This document shows, piece by piece, positions 1 through 13,430 of a stretch of DNA of 64,000 bases. The stretch is from contig NC_092367.1 in assembly GCF_030848805.1 (NCBI RefSeq), forward strand, positions 7,099,019 to 7,163,018. The letters run 5' to 3'. The position numbers were made by a program, and so were the translations under genes. Position 1 is the stretch's first letter. Every line of letters starts with the position of its first letter. The notes under the pieces were generated by a model. The model saw nothing but the letters and a program-made list of their open reading frames with translations, had not been told where the DNA came from and made no database searches. The stretch is from Temnothorax longispinosus. Taxonomy: Eukaryota > Arthropoda > Insecta > Hymenoptera > Formicidae.

Positions 1-219
1 TATAAAAAGAAAAATTAGAGGTTATGTCAGCAGCAAATTATATGGTTAGAAATCTTGCTGCACCGGTTACTTTGTAAAGTAACAAAATTTCAACACAGAT
101 AAAATATAGTAATTGTAACATTATTGCAGTTTGAGTAAATCTATATTGTTTGACATATATAAAAAGAAAAATTAGAGGTTATATCAGCAGCGAATTATAT
201 GGTTAGAAATCTTGCTGCA
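1..219. repeat. Direct repeat, two 62-bp copies 157 bp apart
   Basis: Bases 1-62 and 158-219 are the same sequence with two mismatches, starting TATAAAAAGAAAAATTAGAG and ending in CTTGCTGCA. The DNA between and after the copies does not match. The array may continue left of the window, so this could be the edge of a tandem repeat or of a dispersed repeat. Confidence 0.85.
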
Positions 220-1780
220 AACAATTCCGCTTCTCGAATTAATTGTCGATTAAATTAATGAAGTCGAATTTTGGTTGAAATCAATATGAGATCTAAATCT
301 GCTTACCAGCTGTTACCAGCTACATTGGCACTGTTGCTCGCTGCTCGGTCGGCGTCAACTTCGGGTGGAAGCCTTCAACGATTCACTTTCTTCGAGATCA
401 CTACTCCCGCGGATACGAACATCGCGGAAATACGGTTGACGAGCGCAAATTAACGCGACGCCGATTAACGCGACGATTTCCCGGCACTTCATTCGACACC
501 CTCGGCGTACATTCAAGCCGTTCGAGACGTTTTAGAGAAGGAGAAACGCGAGAAACGCGGAGCGGCTTCACTCCGACTCCGCATTGACCAACGTAGCACG
601 AAACAATATGGCCGATCGCTTAATGGATAACACATCGACGCGTCTCGCTGCTACTTTCTCACTGTAAAATTCAAATCGGCAAGATATGGAAAGACTATTT
701 GAAAATTGTTGCGATTTTCATGACAAAACACGTTATTGATTCGACTTACTTAAATGATAAATTTATTCTTTTATTTCTGCGTATATAACCAGAGAGAGGC
801 CATCCCGTCATCCCGGTCTTTTTCGTGGGACCGTCGAAAGCTCACATTAGCGCCAGTACATCCATTTTCGAAATTGGTACTACGTAGCCACGTTCATTTT
901 TCGACACTGCTGATAAAACATCATTTTGGTGCGCGTCCGTGCTACATCTGCAAATTGCGCGGTTTCATCTGCACAATTTAATTTTATTTAATCTGGTACC
1001 AATATCGAGGAAAAGTTATATATAAGCAATATTTTTAAAGGCCGTCCTGCTTGTACCGAATGTCATTGCGATTAAATGCATTTTGGACTTTGTATTTTCT
1101 TAGTTATAAATTAAAAATATTAGTTCTTATCTCAGGTTTTAACTAACATCCGCTAGAAACAGGTCAACCTGTAGAGGCCCTCCACCGCCCCCGCCGATTC
1201 CGATCGGCGGTCCTCTTTTATTTACACCACGTTTTTTCACATTTCTGTCATTACTTATTAATTTATTTTATTCCTCTTACAATTTACTTTACAATAATGT
1301 ACAACATTATAAAAGAGTTACATATTACAAAATTGATTTGACAATATACAATAAAATTATATACAATATTTCTTTTTGACATGAAATTACATTTGCAACA
1401 TTCGGTTTGCGTACAATAACACGAAATTCTCACAATGTATAACGTGTGACTATTACGTAATAATGTTTCTTAGTAATTGTAACAAGTCCAAAGTCTATTT
1501 TACTTTATTTTTAATTTACGCGAGCAATCATGACCAAAAAGATCGTTAATAAATTTATTACTTATGTTATTCTATCAAGGAGAATATCAATTATTGTTAT
1601 ACTTCATTACATTTTGCGAAACATAAAGAAAATGATCAATACGTGAAAAAAATAGACAAAGCTTTGATGTAAAGCAATAATCAAGCTGAAAAATACGCGA
1701 CGAAAGAAACGATGCTAAGTTACTTCCAATATACATAATTTTTATAATATCCGTTGCAATGCGCGCGCGAATCCTTTGTA
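220..1780. other. Non-coding stretch, nothing recognised
   Basis: Only short open frames without family similarity or good splice sites occur here. Bases 1260-1740 are strongly AT-rich. A C-rich patch near 1170-1215 has no clear meaning. Confidence 0.5.
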
Positions 1781-1959
1781 AAGGCCTTCACACATAAAAT
1801 CGCGTAAGAACGTAAAACGTAAGCGTAAGAAAATCGACCAATCCCAATCAAGTATTGTGCTGTCCGTAACCACAGTAGGGGGAAATACTTGATTGGGATT
1901 GATCGATTTTCTTACGCCTACGTTTTACGTCCTTACGACATTTTATGTGTGAAGGCCTT
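1781..1959. mobile_element. Foldback / MITE-like element with 76-bp inverted arms
   Basis: The left arm (about 1781-1856) and right arm (about 1884-1959) are inverted copies with about five mismatches, separated by a loop of roughly 27 bp. The outer ends read AAGGCCTTCACACATAAAAT and its complement. The arms contain a degenerate CGTAAG repeat. There is no open reading frame, so it is non-autonomous. No convincing target-site duplication is visible at either edge, so the superfamily cannot be assigned. Its transcript would form a long hairpin. Confidence 0.8.
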
Positions 1960-2930
1960 AATTAGCCGACGGGAATCGGGACGATGCGGCCATCTGTCGG
2001 CGCGGCGTCATGACGTTCAACGGCGTCTCGCGGAAGATGGCGCGGCGCCAAGCGCCGCGTTCGTATTGACAGGTGCCTCGGCAAGCATGGCGACCAGTGT
2101 TTACGACAACTGATCGCGGTCGATCGAACTCGCGCCTCGCGCCGTGTCCCGGTTGAGTCAACGCACGGCTGTTTACGGTGTCGGCGGTGACCGCGTTTCT
2201 CCCGGCGCGACGTCGCGCGCACTCGAACGGTTTCCGCGCTCGTGACAAACGCAACGGCGCAAAACCCTTCCGCAAACGGCGCACGCAACTCGTGCGGCAA
2301 GTGGTGCTCGTGCTGGACGGTGCTCCTCGTCGGGGATCACGTCAGGTGGTGGGATCCTCGCCTCGCTGGCCTCGCTGGCCTCGCTGCTCGCTGGAGACTC
2401 CTCCAATACCATCGTCCTCGTTATCGTAAGTACCAACCTGCCAACCTGCCAACCTACATCGTTAATTAACCTGAGACCTGAGACTCGAGGCGGCCGCGGC
2501 GTCGCGTCGTCCCGTCACGCGTCCCGGCGCGTCCTCAGGTGCCGCGAATTTGACAGCGGCGGGGAGAGGCCATCTTTGAGGCAATCTCGTGTTCCTCCTC
2601 CGGTGTCGTTTACGCCAGCGAAGGAGGATCGCGATTACGCGAATCGTGTTACATAAAACCGGCCAGACGGCCGTACGCCGTGGGACGACGGCGGATAAGC
2701 CGACCGCGCGACGCGCGTGTAGGCAGGCCTTACCTGCCTACCTGCCTACGTCGAGTGCATGCGCGCGCGCTTCAGCTCGCGACGTGTCTCATACGCGCCG
2801 AAGGCCGCGCCGCGCCGCGCGCCGGGCCCGTTTCAGTTCGCAAAATTTTAGTCCGTATCGCGATAAGTTGACGTTAAATGGAGGCTCAAACGGAGCACGT
2901 TGCGATCGAGACTCCAATCTCCCACGAGTT
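1960..2930. promoter_or_regulatory. CpG-rich block, candidate promoter / first exon
   Basis: This is the most CpG-dense stretch in the left part of the window and contrasts sharply with its AT-rich flanks. Long open frames on both strands are expected from the composition, and none resembles a known protein. A consensus splice donor, GTAAGT, lies at 2426-2431 on the plus strand, so a non-coding first exon ending at 2425 is possible. No downstream partner exon was found. Promoter identity is inferred from composition only. Confidence 0.35.
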
Positions 2931-5554
2931 TCTGACACCGACCAAGTATTTGCTAGCGATTACATTCGAATGACCATGTGACGAGTTTCGAGTTTCTTTG
3001 ACAAGCGCGCGTCTCCCATAATTTTTCTTGCCGCTTGTGAAACGGAATCATTTTTGCACAATGTGTATCCTAAGCTGTGCGAAACGATTTTGCGCGATTT
3101 TTAGCGATATTTGCACAATTGTGTTCGAGTTTGCGTTCCTACGAAAACTTTGTTTAAACCCTCCCCCTTTCTCTTTTTTGATTACGAAACAGCCCTTTAT
3201 ATTAATTTAATATAACATCATTTTATGCTACCACAGTCGGTTAGCCTGTATTTTTTCGCGAAACGCGCCTTTTGCCTCGACAAATCTGATTTTTGACTTG
3301 TAAATTATATTTATTTAAAATATCTTCGTGTTCTCGTATCTACTATGTAAGCTTACCGCTGCATTAAATTACTGTGCAATGCTATTATTAGAAATATATA
3401 GAGAATCAAACAGAACGGAAATCACCTGTCGGTTCCGCCGCGCGCGTCATGTTATCTTATCATTATCTTCGTGACAATAATAGGAAAAGTCATTGGTCAG
3501 GCGGTCATCACGCGACTACGATGGCGTACCTACTCCACTACTCCCGTTCGGCATAGTTTCTCCATCCGTGGAAGAATGGTTGCTCCTGCGTGTCTATGTG
3601 TACGTAATTAAATTTATCGATCGCCGAGGGAGACGTCGCGTCGCGGCGGCATTCGAGAATGCGAGAATGTTCATGGATCGCTCTCACGTTTGTCACGCGC
3701 CCTTTCCCCTTTTATTTCGCATTTCCGTCAAGCGTGTGGCAGCGAAAGAATGCAGTTCCGGCGTTGAATTGAAATATCCGTCATAAATAATTATACAGGA
3801 TCGCCGCATCGGCGTCGGTCTAATCGCGTGTTCCTTCTGACATAGTTTCCCTTTCCCGAAATCGAAGAGACTCCATCTCTCCGTAATAGAGATAAATGAT
3901 CAACAGTCTCTTTGCAGTCCCTTTCAATTAAAATTAAAATCGTTAAGTAGGTGTCATGATTATATTTTATGTTAATTTTTTATAATACCTATTCTTATAA
4001 ATCAGATATACGAAGTCAAATTTCACCGTCATCCTTTTTCGGCGATGCTGACTAATTCTCTCGCTATATTACGCTTAAAATTTGACCGATTGCATCATCA
4101 AAAGTATACAATGTAATAACATGATCTTTTAAGTATTAAAAATATTTTTCTATGAACAAATAGCACGCGCTTAGCGCATGCATTGTTGTATTTTAATATG
4201 TTTGGAATTAAGCTCGGCTAAAAGCAATTAAATTCAAACATCGGTTCAGTATCTCGGACAAGTACCTTGCTCTGTCCATCAAATGAATTTCCAAGCGAAT
4301 TGACCTACAGATTGGGCTTCTGCCCCATGATTGTTACATCGTCGCCGTCGCGCCGGCACTTGCACGGCTTTTATCACTTTTGCGCATAGCTAGAATATAT
4401 GACGCGTTATAAAAGTCTCGGATGCTTTATATTTTTGCGGCTGATAAATTCTTAACCACGCTATACCGCGGCGTGATTAAAATTTACGTGTTTTTATTTA
4501 TTGAAATGCTTGAAACGTAGCGTAAACTTTTCAAGTTGTTTCATTCGAAGATAGCGGACAGATTGCAACGCGGTGAAAGTAATTTTTGATATCTGTGATA
4601 ACAGCCTCGTATCGTGTTAATTGTAAATTGTGATGATATTGGAATACGAGGCACAATCGCGATCGAGTTTGTTTCGCGCAACAATATTTCGCAAACTATA
4701 GCTCGTATTGCATCGTTGTATAGAGTCCTATACTACGCTTTAATAGATGATCACGTAATCCTTGCCAGCGGCGCGGCTCTCGTCTCACCCGATTCTCACA
4801 CAGACGCGATATTCCAGTTGGATGCAAATTATTGGCTTGGATCGACCGATATACTGTGATTATATAATACGCGTAAGTCAATACGCACATTCGTGTCGAA
4901 GAAACTCTCGTCGACTCTTAACAATTTGCAAGCGCGGTGTTTTCGCGATTCTTCGATCCTCGTGTTCGCTCGTCGTCAATTTATTTATAAACTGTCGACG
5001 TCATACCATATTACAAGACGTCGGACAAGATTGGAGGCTTAAAAGCGGAAAATCATTTAGATCTTGTTCTGGTTGTCCACGCGAAGGCCGCCAATCGCCG
5101 CGAATATCCGTGCTGCGCGCGGCTGCCGTTGTTAAGATTAATTATATGCCACAACAGCTTGAAATGATCTATTGTGTCTTAACGGCCGTGTCACACGCTC
5201 CAACCTTGAGTGTAAGTCGAGGGAATTGACCTCGGACCGGATCTGGAATCCTTTTTCTTCGGGGAAGGGTAATGTGGAATTATAAAAGGGTGGTAGGTCT
5301 TGCATGTCATGCTAAAAGTCCCATGCTTCGGGTTTTAAACGAATTGCGACTGTACGGCGAATATTTTGTTTGAATGCCTGTGTCATTTAACTCCAATCTC
5401 GTTTAAATATATATGTAAGGCCTAATGCAAGCTACGCTGCTGTTATAATATCGCGTACCTACTTTCATAAATATTCCGTGAAGTTTCAAATTAAAACGTG
5501 TTTAACAGCACAAGTAACGGTTGTTTTTATTTTTCGTACACACATAAATACATT
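2931..5554. other. Non-coding stretch, nothing recognised
   Basis: Mixed AT-rich DNA with short open frames only. I found no splice-site pairs or protein similarity that would support a gene. Confidence 0.45.
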
Positions 5555-5575
5555 TATATATATATATATATATAT
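5555..5575. repeat. (TA)n microsatellite
   Basis: An uninterrupted TA dinucleotide run of about 21 bp, just beyond the 3' end of the minus-strand secreted-protein gene. Confidence 0.9.
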
Positions 5576-5637
5576 GTGTAAATTTAAATTATGTGCAAAG
5601 TTAATAGAAGCTGATTTGATCGTTAATCATAATTCTC

Positions 5638-6742
5638 TCACACTTTTAACGCGGTCGACGCGGATAGCGAAAGTTTACCGTCGCGCAAGAGGTTGGCGAT
5701 TCTACCATCGATCATCTTGATGTTCAGCCCCGTTCCAAATTTATCAACCACTTTCATGCTTGATTCATCGTAATTAGCCGAAACATCTGAAATTGGAGCT
5801 TCGACAACAATGTCCGTTACTCCGCCCCGCTGTTTAATTTCGTTACTTCCGATCCCGAAATCCTTGTAATCCTTTCCACTGCCAGTCTTCGTCCCAATTT
5901 TCAGTCCTACAAGCCTAAACGTGTCGTCCTTTTTCCTCATATTTGGCTCGAGATAAAATTCACTCCTCGGTAGTTTCACGCAGTCCTTGCCGCGCAATTT
6001 CTGCATCAAACTCGACGATCCGTCAGTTAATCTCTTGCAGAGTCGGATGTAATTTTTTCTCCCTCTCCAACGATTATCAACGACCCAGACCACGTTCTCG
6101 TCCGTGTCCTTCTTCGACGTGACACCGACGTCCAATCCGAGCTGCATACTCGTTTTGGCAAACTTATCTCTTAATGTATCCTTAATATCCGGGAGGTATA
6201 GGTGAAAAGTCGCGTTCTTCCTGTTTTCTTCCGTCGCGTCTCTGGAACTCTTAACCCATTCCTCTTCCGACGAAAATTCTTTAGAAGCTTTACTCTCGCC
6301 TGATAATGCACCTTGTGACCATCTCGCTTGATTCGCAAGCTGGACGTTCGTCGAAATGTCTCCACGAATGGGACTTAACGGAAGATTTTTCGATTCGACT
6401 TTAGCTTGAAAACCTACGTTTAGTTTCGTTGGGTCTCTTATGGAGCTAATAGGTCTCGATACTACCAACGGATTCAAGGAGCCATCCAAAAATTCAAATT
6501 CGATTTCCCCGTTATCTCCGTGAATTTCATTCGGTATGCCAATGATATCAATGAGGTTGTTCAATTGTTCGGCTACATTTGTTGCTACTTTTCTAAGATC
6601 ATGTGCGTTCTGAGAAAAATACAACCAAACTTAATGCGACTTATTGCATCGAGCAGTGTAATTTAGCAAAAAGAAGACTCACCAGCAATGGTAACAGGTA
6701 GAGAAGAACCGTGAAGGGAAGAGCAAAACTAAGAGCGCCCAT
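5638..6742 (-). CDS. Secreted protein of unknown family, two exons
   Basis: Exon 1 (6742-6683) encodes 20 residues that form almost the whole of a signal peptide: a Met-Gly start and then a Leu/Phe/Pro-rich hydrophobic run ending LPLL. It closes with the consensus donor GTGAGT. A 73-bp intron ends in a pyrimidine-rich acceptor (TTTCTCAG). Exon 2 (6609-5638) continues in frame for 323 codons plus TGA, giving 343 residues. The mature protein is hydrophilic, with exactly two cysteines (about 211 and 230) that could form one disulfide, and one N-glycosylation sequon (NAT, about 152). No membrane segment follows the signal peptide. I recognise no family. The signal-peptide exon, the clean splice junction and the length of the open frame support a real gene. 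Secretion is inferred, and the function is unknown. Nearby genes give no clue. Confidence 0.8.
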
Positions 6743-9700
6743 CTCGATTCGATCAAGCGACCGATCCGATCGTCAGACGAACTAATCCTTACTCCGATTT
6801 CTTTATGTACCCCGAGTAACGATTTACTCTTCGCAGCCGTCAGTCACGCTTTTCTATCAATTTTCATTTTAATGGCGCGTCGCATGTAATTTCGTTCATT
6901 TACGACGTATTGTCTGTACAAATATCATCTTTGCCATTTGACTTTGCTGCGGTTAGTAATTACCACTTGAGGGTCGTTCTTTAACTTAAACATAAAATTA
7001 TTCTTTTATCGTAATCACGTATTTTAAATTAATTTTTTTTTAAATAAATTTTTATAATTTCACACTTAATGAGAAAATAGCTTGAATCTCTTTTTCTACG
7101 GGAATCTTAATGATATAGGAATTTATTATTCTTATTAAACTTGGTTATTAATTTCTCTTACTAATTATCCATGTGATTGCACAACATCGGAAATGTCTTC
7201 ACGACTTTCAACGTAGCTCGCGAAATAATTCACCGACCAATATTATACCTTCTGCCGGGATTCATCGATTCAGCCGGATTTTCAGCTATCGGCGAGTTAA
7301 TGGTGCGTGGCTTGAAAATTTATAGTGCGTATAATCGAAAGTTCGTGTTCGACTCTCTCATCTCCTTGCCTTGATGTATATATACTTGCATCCTGTTCGA
7401 TACAGCCCGTTCGATATACTACTACAAGAAAACACGTATTATATCACATCTTAGATATATTTATACATGTAGATCGAATTAGTTGAACATTATTATCGTT
7501 ATTTGTAATTATCTATTGATAAATATAACCCTCTTGTGGCTATAATAATTTTCAACCCGTTAATATTTTCTTCTTTTATAATCTTATTATCGTAAATATA
7601 ACGTATCTATTTTAATCCTAAACCGATATATTAAACAAAGTTTCTATATAAAGTGGGAATTCTTCTTAATTTATAATTTCTTTATCTGCACAATCCTCTA
7701 CATAATTCTTTCAATACTCGAAGTAATGTGTAATTATAATTAACAAATTATAATTGTGGAATTTTCATTAAATCTGTGTGTGCCAAATAATATTAATTGA
7801 TTATTATATTAAACTTTGTTGATAAAATGAGGACAAAAAATATAATACTGATTTAATTATGGAATTAGAATCTTATATGCTATATCGCGTTCCACATTCT
7901 GCAACACCAATTATTCTACAATTGTATTATCGATAATTTTAAGAATATTATTTACGATAATCATTAATATTATTTTTTATCAGCATAAAAGGAGCGAGTT
8001 GAGCGCGATTGCGAACGCGGCAGTACGCCCACGCACGATGCCGTTTATAGTGGTTCTCGTTCGTATTTCCGGTCACGCGATTGTCCAGCCCTTAATTAAT
8101 TGTCGCCGCGATCATCGACCGATCACTGGCATAGAAAGCTTGTCACGCATAAAATTTCTTTTTTCTGAATCTTCGGAATCACCCATTAGTCGATGTAAAT
8201 AATAATGAGAAGTTAACGAAACGTATTAGTGTATGCAAACACGTCTATTATCTCGCTTCGAAAGCGCAGTGTATACATTATCTACACATCTACGTGCCAG
8301 AAACCGGAAGTCGCGCGACCGCACATCACCATTGTCATGGCCCACTGTGGGCCCCTTGCGATAGGTCGTAATCTTATCTTTACGTTCTTCACACCTATCG
8401 CCGTGAATATGATAGATAAGAAAATCCGTTGTCTTAAGAGCGCTTCCCGCTTTTACCGCTTTGAATTCATTAATTGCCGCGCTCTGCTAATTACAAAGTA
8501 CCGTAAATAATTAAGTCTGCAGATAAGTCTAACGGCAGCTGCAAAAGAGATTTAGTCAAACTTGAAACTCTTTGTTTCAGATAAAAATCAACGGAATGCA
8601 TCGAATTAATTTTTCTTTTTCGATATAATTATTATATATTTCCGTTTAGGCGTGTTAATTTTTTCCAAATTATAAATAGACATCTCTTGCATCATACACA
8701 GTTTTATTACGATTGTGCGATGACACGCTGGACGACAATTTGCGAATTGACATGGTTGAGACAATTTACTCAACGGCGTACTGACGAAATTTCCATCTCG
8801 CGCGATCTCGCGATTGCTGAGAGCAACGACGTCGAGTAGGCTTGCGCGTTTCCGGTAGATAGAAACAATTTACCGCGCACGCCTTGCGGCAACTCGGTCG
8901 GATTACGAAGATGATATCAGTCATTTTACCACGGTAATTAACGCCATAGACGCGCGAGCAATCCCAAGAGCTTTTGTTTTCCGATGAGCCAACAAGATGC
9001 ATATCCCAATTAAATGCTGCTATCATTAATCATTCAGGACATAAGCTTTCATGTAAACGTGCATTTGATTCGATTTCCTCCATTATTTTATTTAAATCGT
9101 ATACTTTATGCATTAGTCATATTTTCTTCGTTTTTTTTATCTCGATTAAGATAACGACATAAATAATTTAATTCAAGCCCATTTTAAATGATTTATAGTT
9201 CATGACAGAATTCGGAACAGAACTGCAACATGAAGAATATTTTCATCGGTGAAATAAGGAGCTATTATAAATTTTAAATGTCCAATCGGTCGAAATAATT
9301 CAATCGAAGAATGCGATAACAGAGTTGACCTTCTTTCGTTTTCAGCCTACTCGTACGCTTTCGCTTTACGAAATACGACTTTAAACGTTCGTCGGGGGAA
9401 AAGAAGGATTTACGACGGAAATAATTTTCGGAGCTCCCAAGAGTTTATTCGGCACCGTGCGCTCTTAACAGCCACTATCTCGTAAAATCTTCGCGCCACA
9501 CTCGAATCTGCCTTCTTCTCCCCGGTTCATTGACTTCGTTTACGACGATTGCCCATTTTCGATTTTTTGCCACATCTCGCAAGTTACTGCAAAAGTAATT
9601 TAATCTTTGCGTAAGGGTTAATGACAAAAATATTTAACAATCACTCAACAGTCTCAAATACAGCACTCTTATCGAATTTGAGATTATGAAATTGAATCTT

Positions 9701-12700
9701 ATTGCAAAGAAATAGCTCGATGAGTGTATTATTCTTTCGTTTATTAACGATCTTACACGCGAGAGAATATTTAGGCGAACAAGCGTGCAGCGGTCGGCGA
9801 AACGAGCAATTTCGAATATCGGTGCGCTCCGTTCGGCGTTTACTTCGCTTCGCGTTCCGGCGCCGTTCCGCGCCGCTTTTTCTGCGACCGATAATAAGCG
9901 GTCGCACTAAATTGGCCGATCATTTCAGGTGAGTCTACCTACGCGGGCCTAGTAGTTAACATCCGCCTCCGTCCGGTTATTATCCCGCGGGATACGGCCA
10001 CCTCCCGTGCCTCTCCTTTCCTCCAGTTGCCCTCCTTGCACCTCATAAAAGATAAACATTGACGGGCAAATAAGAATATAACGAAGCCACTTGAAAATAC
10101 GTATCCCTTATTAGTCAATGGAAAGACAACTCAAGACGGCGTTAGAAAAATTATCCATCTCGCATGCGTTCAGACTTTTCTCAAATTTTTTTCACGATTT
10201 CGCGCAGCCTAGCGAAACGCCTTATCATCAAGAGTCATAAACGTTCCACGCATTTTCCCGGGTGCGTTGCGTCTCCGCCTTTCTCTCGTTCCTTGCCACG
10301 CCGTTTGCGGAAAAAGAGAAAACGTCGGAAACGAGAGTATAACAAGCCGTCTTTCGTTCGACTTCTCCAGACACATTCAGACTACTTATTACGCGCGATT
10401 CCTCACTTTGTAGATAGCGAGGAAGATTTCTTTTTTTTTTCTTTTTGTTTTTCTTCCACCTCCGCGCTCCTCCATTATATCCCTTTTCATCTCTCCCACG
10501 ATCGTACTAGACATGCTTTTACACGCAGTTACAATTGTAGAAAAGAAACTTCAACTGGAGCAAGAAATCTCCATCGGCCAGCCTCTTTTTCCTCTACCTC
10601 CACCCAAGGCTGTATCTCAGAACAAATCGCGGTTTCTCGTCGAAGGGTGTTACGAGTTTATACGAGCGATGAAAGAAATTTCCGCGAAGTGAAAATCTCC
10701 CGGTGTTTTATGTTTCTTGAAGGGATTCCTCCGGAAAGTAAAAAGTTCTCGCGATAAACACATAAAACAGCAACTGTAATTTATTTGTAACAATTAAAAT
10801 ACATTTGTAAGTATTTATAATTCAGTTGAAGATCACTTTAAGCACTAAAGTTTACAATAGTGTATTATAATAGTTCACGTTTTTTCCTTACGTATATTAT
10901 TTTAAAAAATTAGATAGATATATATTTTAATCTTTTTATATGTCAAAGTATTTTTTCGCGCAAGAGAGATTAATCTGCAAATAAAAATACCGCGTTTGTC
11001 TCATCCATTTCGGTTGTACCTTTCGACCAGCAAGGTCTATTTACTTAGATCTTCTCTTCTTTCCGTTCACCGATGATGCGCGTATCCTATTAGCTGTCGT
11101 AACTAGCGCGAGGAACGACTAGCTCACTTGACCTTAGCCGCTGAGTTCAACGTTTTCCATATTATCAGGAACATCCTTTTCAAAACGTCGCGTCTGCAAA
11201 TTGGCGTAAAGTGCTCGAGCGACAATAACGTCCTCCGTTCTGTCTTCTCCCCTTCTTACTCCTCTTCGTCTTCTTCAATATCTTCTCGTCTCGTCGCCTC
11301 ATCTCAATCCGTCGTGGGTGGTGGATGATTCAGCTACGAGTACTATTACAAGTACTATTCTGTGAAGAATAAAGTTTTGGTTTCCAGGTAGTCTAACCAA
11401 ACAAGGGGTCGATCGGCTATCGAATCGCAAAAGATATTATGAAACATTGAGGAAACGCATATATTTTCGACAGTTTTTTAATTATATTGCGATATATATA
11501 GATGCATGATATTTATTATACATAATTATTTTTTGTAATTAGTGACTCTTCCTGTTTTGAGGTTTGTCAACGATGATATATGACGGCGATTACGTAATTA
11601 TGTCAAGAGCGTATCAGATCCTAGAGTCCTCTCTTATGGTATTGACCTTTCCGTTCGTGCGCACGTGCTTCCGTGGAACTTAAAATAGACGAAGTGCTGG
11701 GGTGGCGACAAATAAGGTCACATGCATAAGAACGAAGTTTCGTCGACCTCGCTCAATAAGCTTTTAGAAGATCTAGAGTGATTAATTTCGTGGTGGGTTT
11801 AATGTCGTCGTTAATCATCTTCCAATCCACGGACACGTCAAGTGGACAATCGCGATCATTTTCAAAACAAGCATTTATGGATAGAAAAAACATTGGTGAC
11901 AAATTGTTTCTTTGAAGACAGAGTAAAATATCTTAGAAAAGATGCCTTTACTTAAAAAGAAAAGGAGTTCTAATGAATATCAAATATGTGGAGTAGGTAC
12001 AATATCTCTAATATTAAGTCTCCAGCATTGCTGGAATACCTTAGATGAAAATAAAACTCATTATTAAATGAAACTTACATTTCATTTGAGCCCACGTGCG
12101 ATAGTAGATAGGCAATAAAAGTTTGTCGGGGTTTAACCACGAAATAATAAACTGTTAACGAAGTTGCATGCTCCCGTTCATTTACATTGCCGACCGTTGA
12201 ATCGAGGCAGTGGCTGTCGCCACGTCGACTCCTGACAGCTGCGTCGACACGCATCGCAAACATCAGCTTTCGCGTGCAAGATGCATCACGCGAGCAGTTG
12301 AAACGGAAATCAAAAGAAGAGACGTGGAAAAGAAGAGACACGATATCGCGACTTTTCTTTCTATCGATCGCACTTTTATCAGCGCATTCCTACCGGTTTT
12401 CGTCTGCTGCCAGACAGGAACATCCCGAGACATCCTACGACCGAAAAATAAACTGGAAATAATGCACGACCTTCTCTAGAGTTCTCGTAAATTTTTAGCC
12501 TAAAGTTATCTTTTTTTTTATCTATATCTATACGAATCGCCTAATTTTCATCGTCATGCAAGCGTGTGGTCCTACATCTGCGATCCTCCTCCTTTCATCC
12601 TTTTTTCGCCTCTATCTCGCACGGGCAATTTGTTTCACACACGTGTCGTCTCTCCCGCTAAGCAGTCAGGATAAAAAAGTAGCCGGGCGTTTGTCGCTCA

Positions 12701-13430
12701 CTCCGAATGGTCTGTCATGACTTCGTCGTCACGTTCCTCGCAGCGACGTACGTTGTGAAGGCACGAGTCTCCCGTTTCCATTTCTCGATTGAGTCACCGG
12801 TGTATATGATCTAAGAGAGTCGATCTAAGTAAGAGCTATTATGATTTCCACGTTTACGTCACCATTGTTTTTACATCGCACTAAGAAGCATTTTGTTTTA
12901 CATTTATCAGACTCTTTGTCACATTTGTTTTATACTGACTAAATTTTCTAGATTAGTCAACAGATGCGATCAATTTTTAATCGGCAACTCTCTGATGACA
13001 CATTGTCACACACGTAATCAGAATTCTAGATTCACTCACAAGTAATCGCAATAATACATATCTGATAAAACTTCAGGGGTTTCCGCAATGTCACAGTCAT
13101 GTTTCTCACGGGATATCGCAATAGGGGCAGCATTCGAGGAACTAAAATGATACTAATTCTTGTCATGAAGCTTCGTTGACCTTTAATTCCACGCCGCGGA
13201 TTTTCTCCGGAAAATCGAGATCACGGTCCTTATTTCTCCGAAATCACTGGAGTAAGTGAATATAGTTTGCTGTTTCATCGTTTTTCTTGACAAACAAACG
13301 AGAAAAACTTTCCTTATAAAAAAGATAACGAGAAAATTAACGCAGACAAACTATGAATGAATAACGCCGGAATTTTTATGTTGTTCTTGAGAAAGTTATA
13401 AGATGAGATCCCACGAAAGGGAATTCGTTA
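6743..13430. other. Non-coding stretch, nothing recognised
   Basis: This holds the upstream region of the minus-strand secreted-protein gene and then AT-rich DNA with scattered CpG patches (about 9830-9900 and 10240-10350). A 197-codon open frame at 10164-10757 is low-complexity (Arg/Lys, Phe and Ser runs) and has no recognisable domain, so I do not call it a gene. Confidence 0.4.

Noticed and set aside
10164..10757. 197-codon open frame on the plus strand
   Set aside because: Low-complexity composition, no recognisable domain and no splice or start context; expected by chance in CpG-rich DNA.
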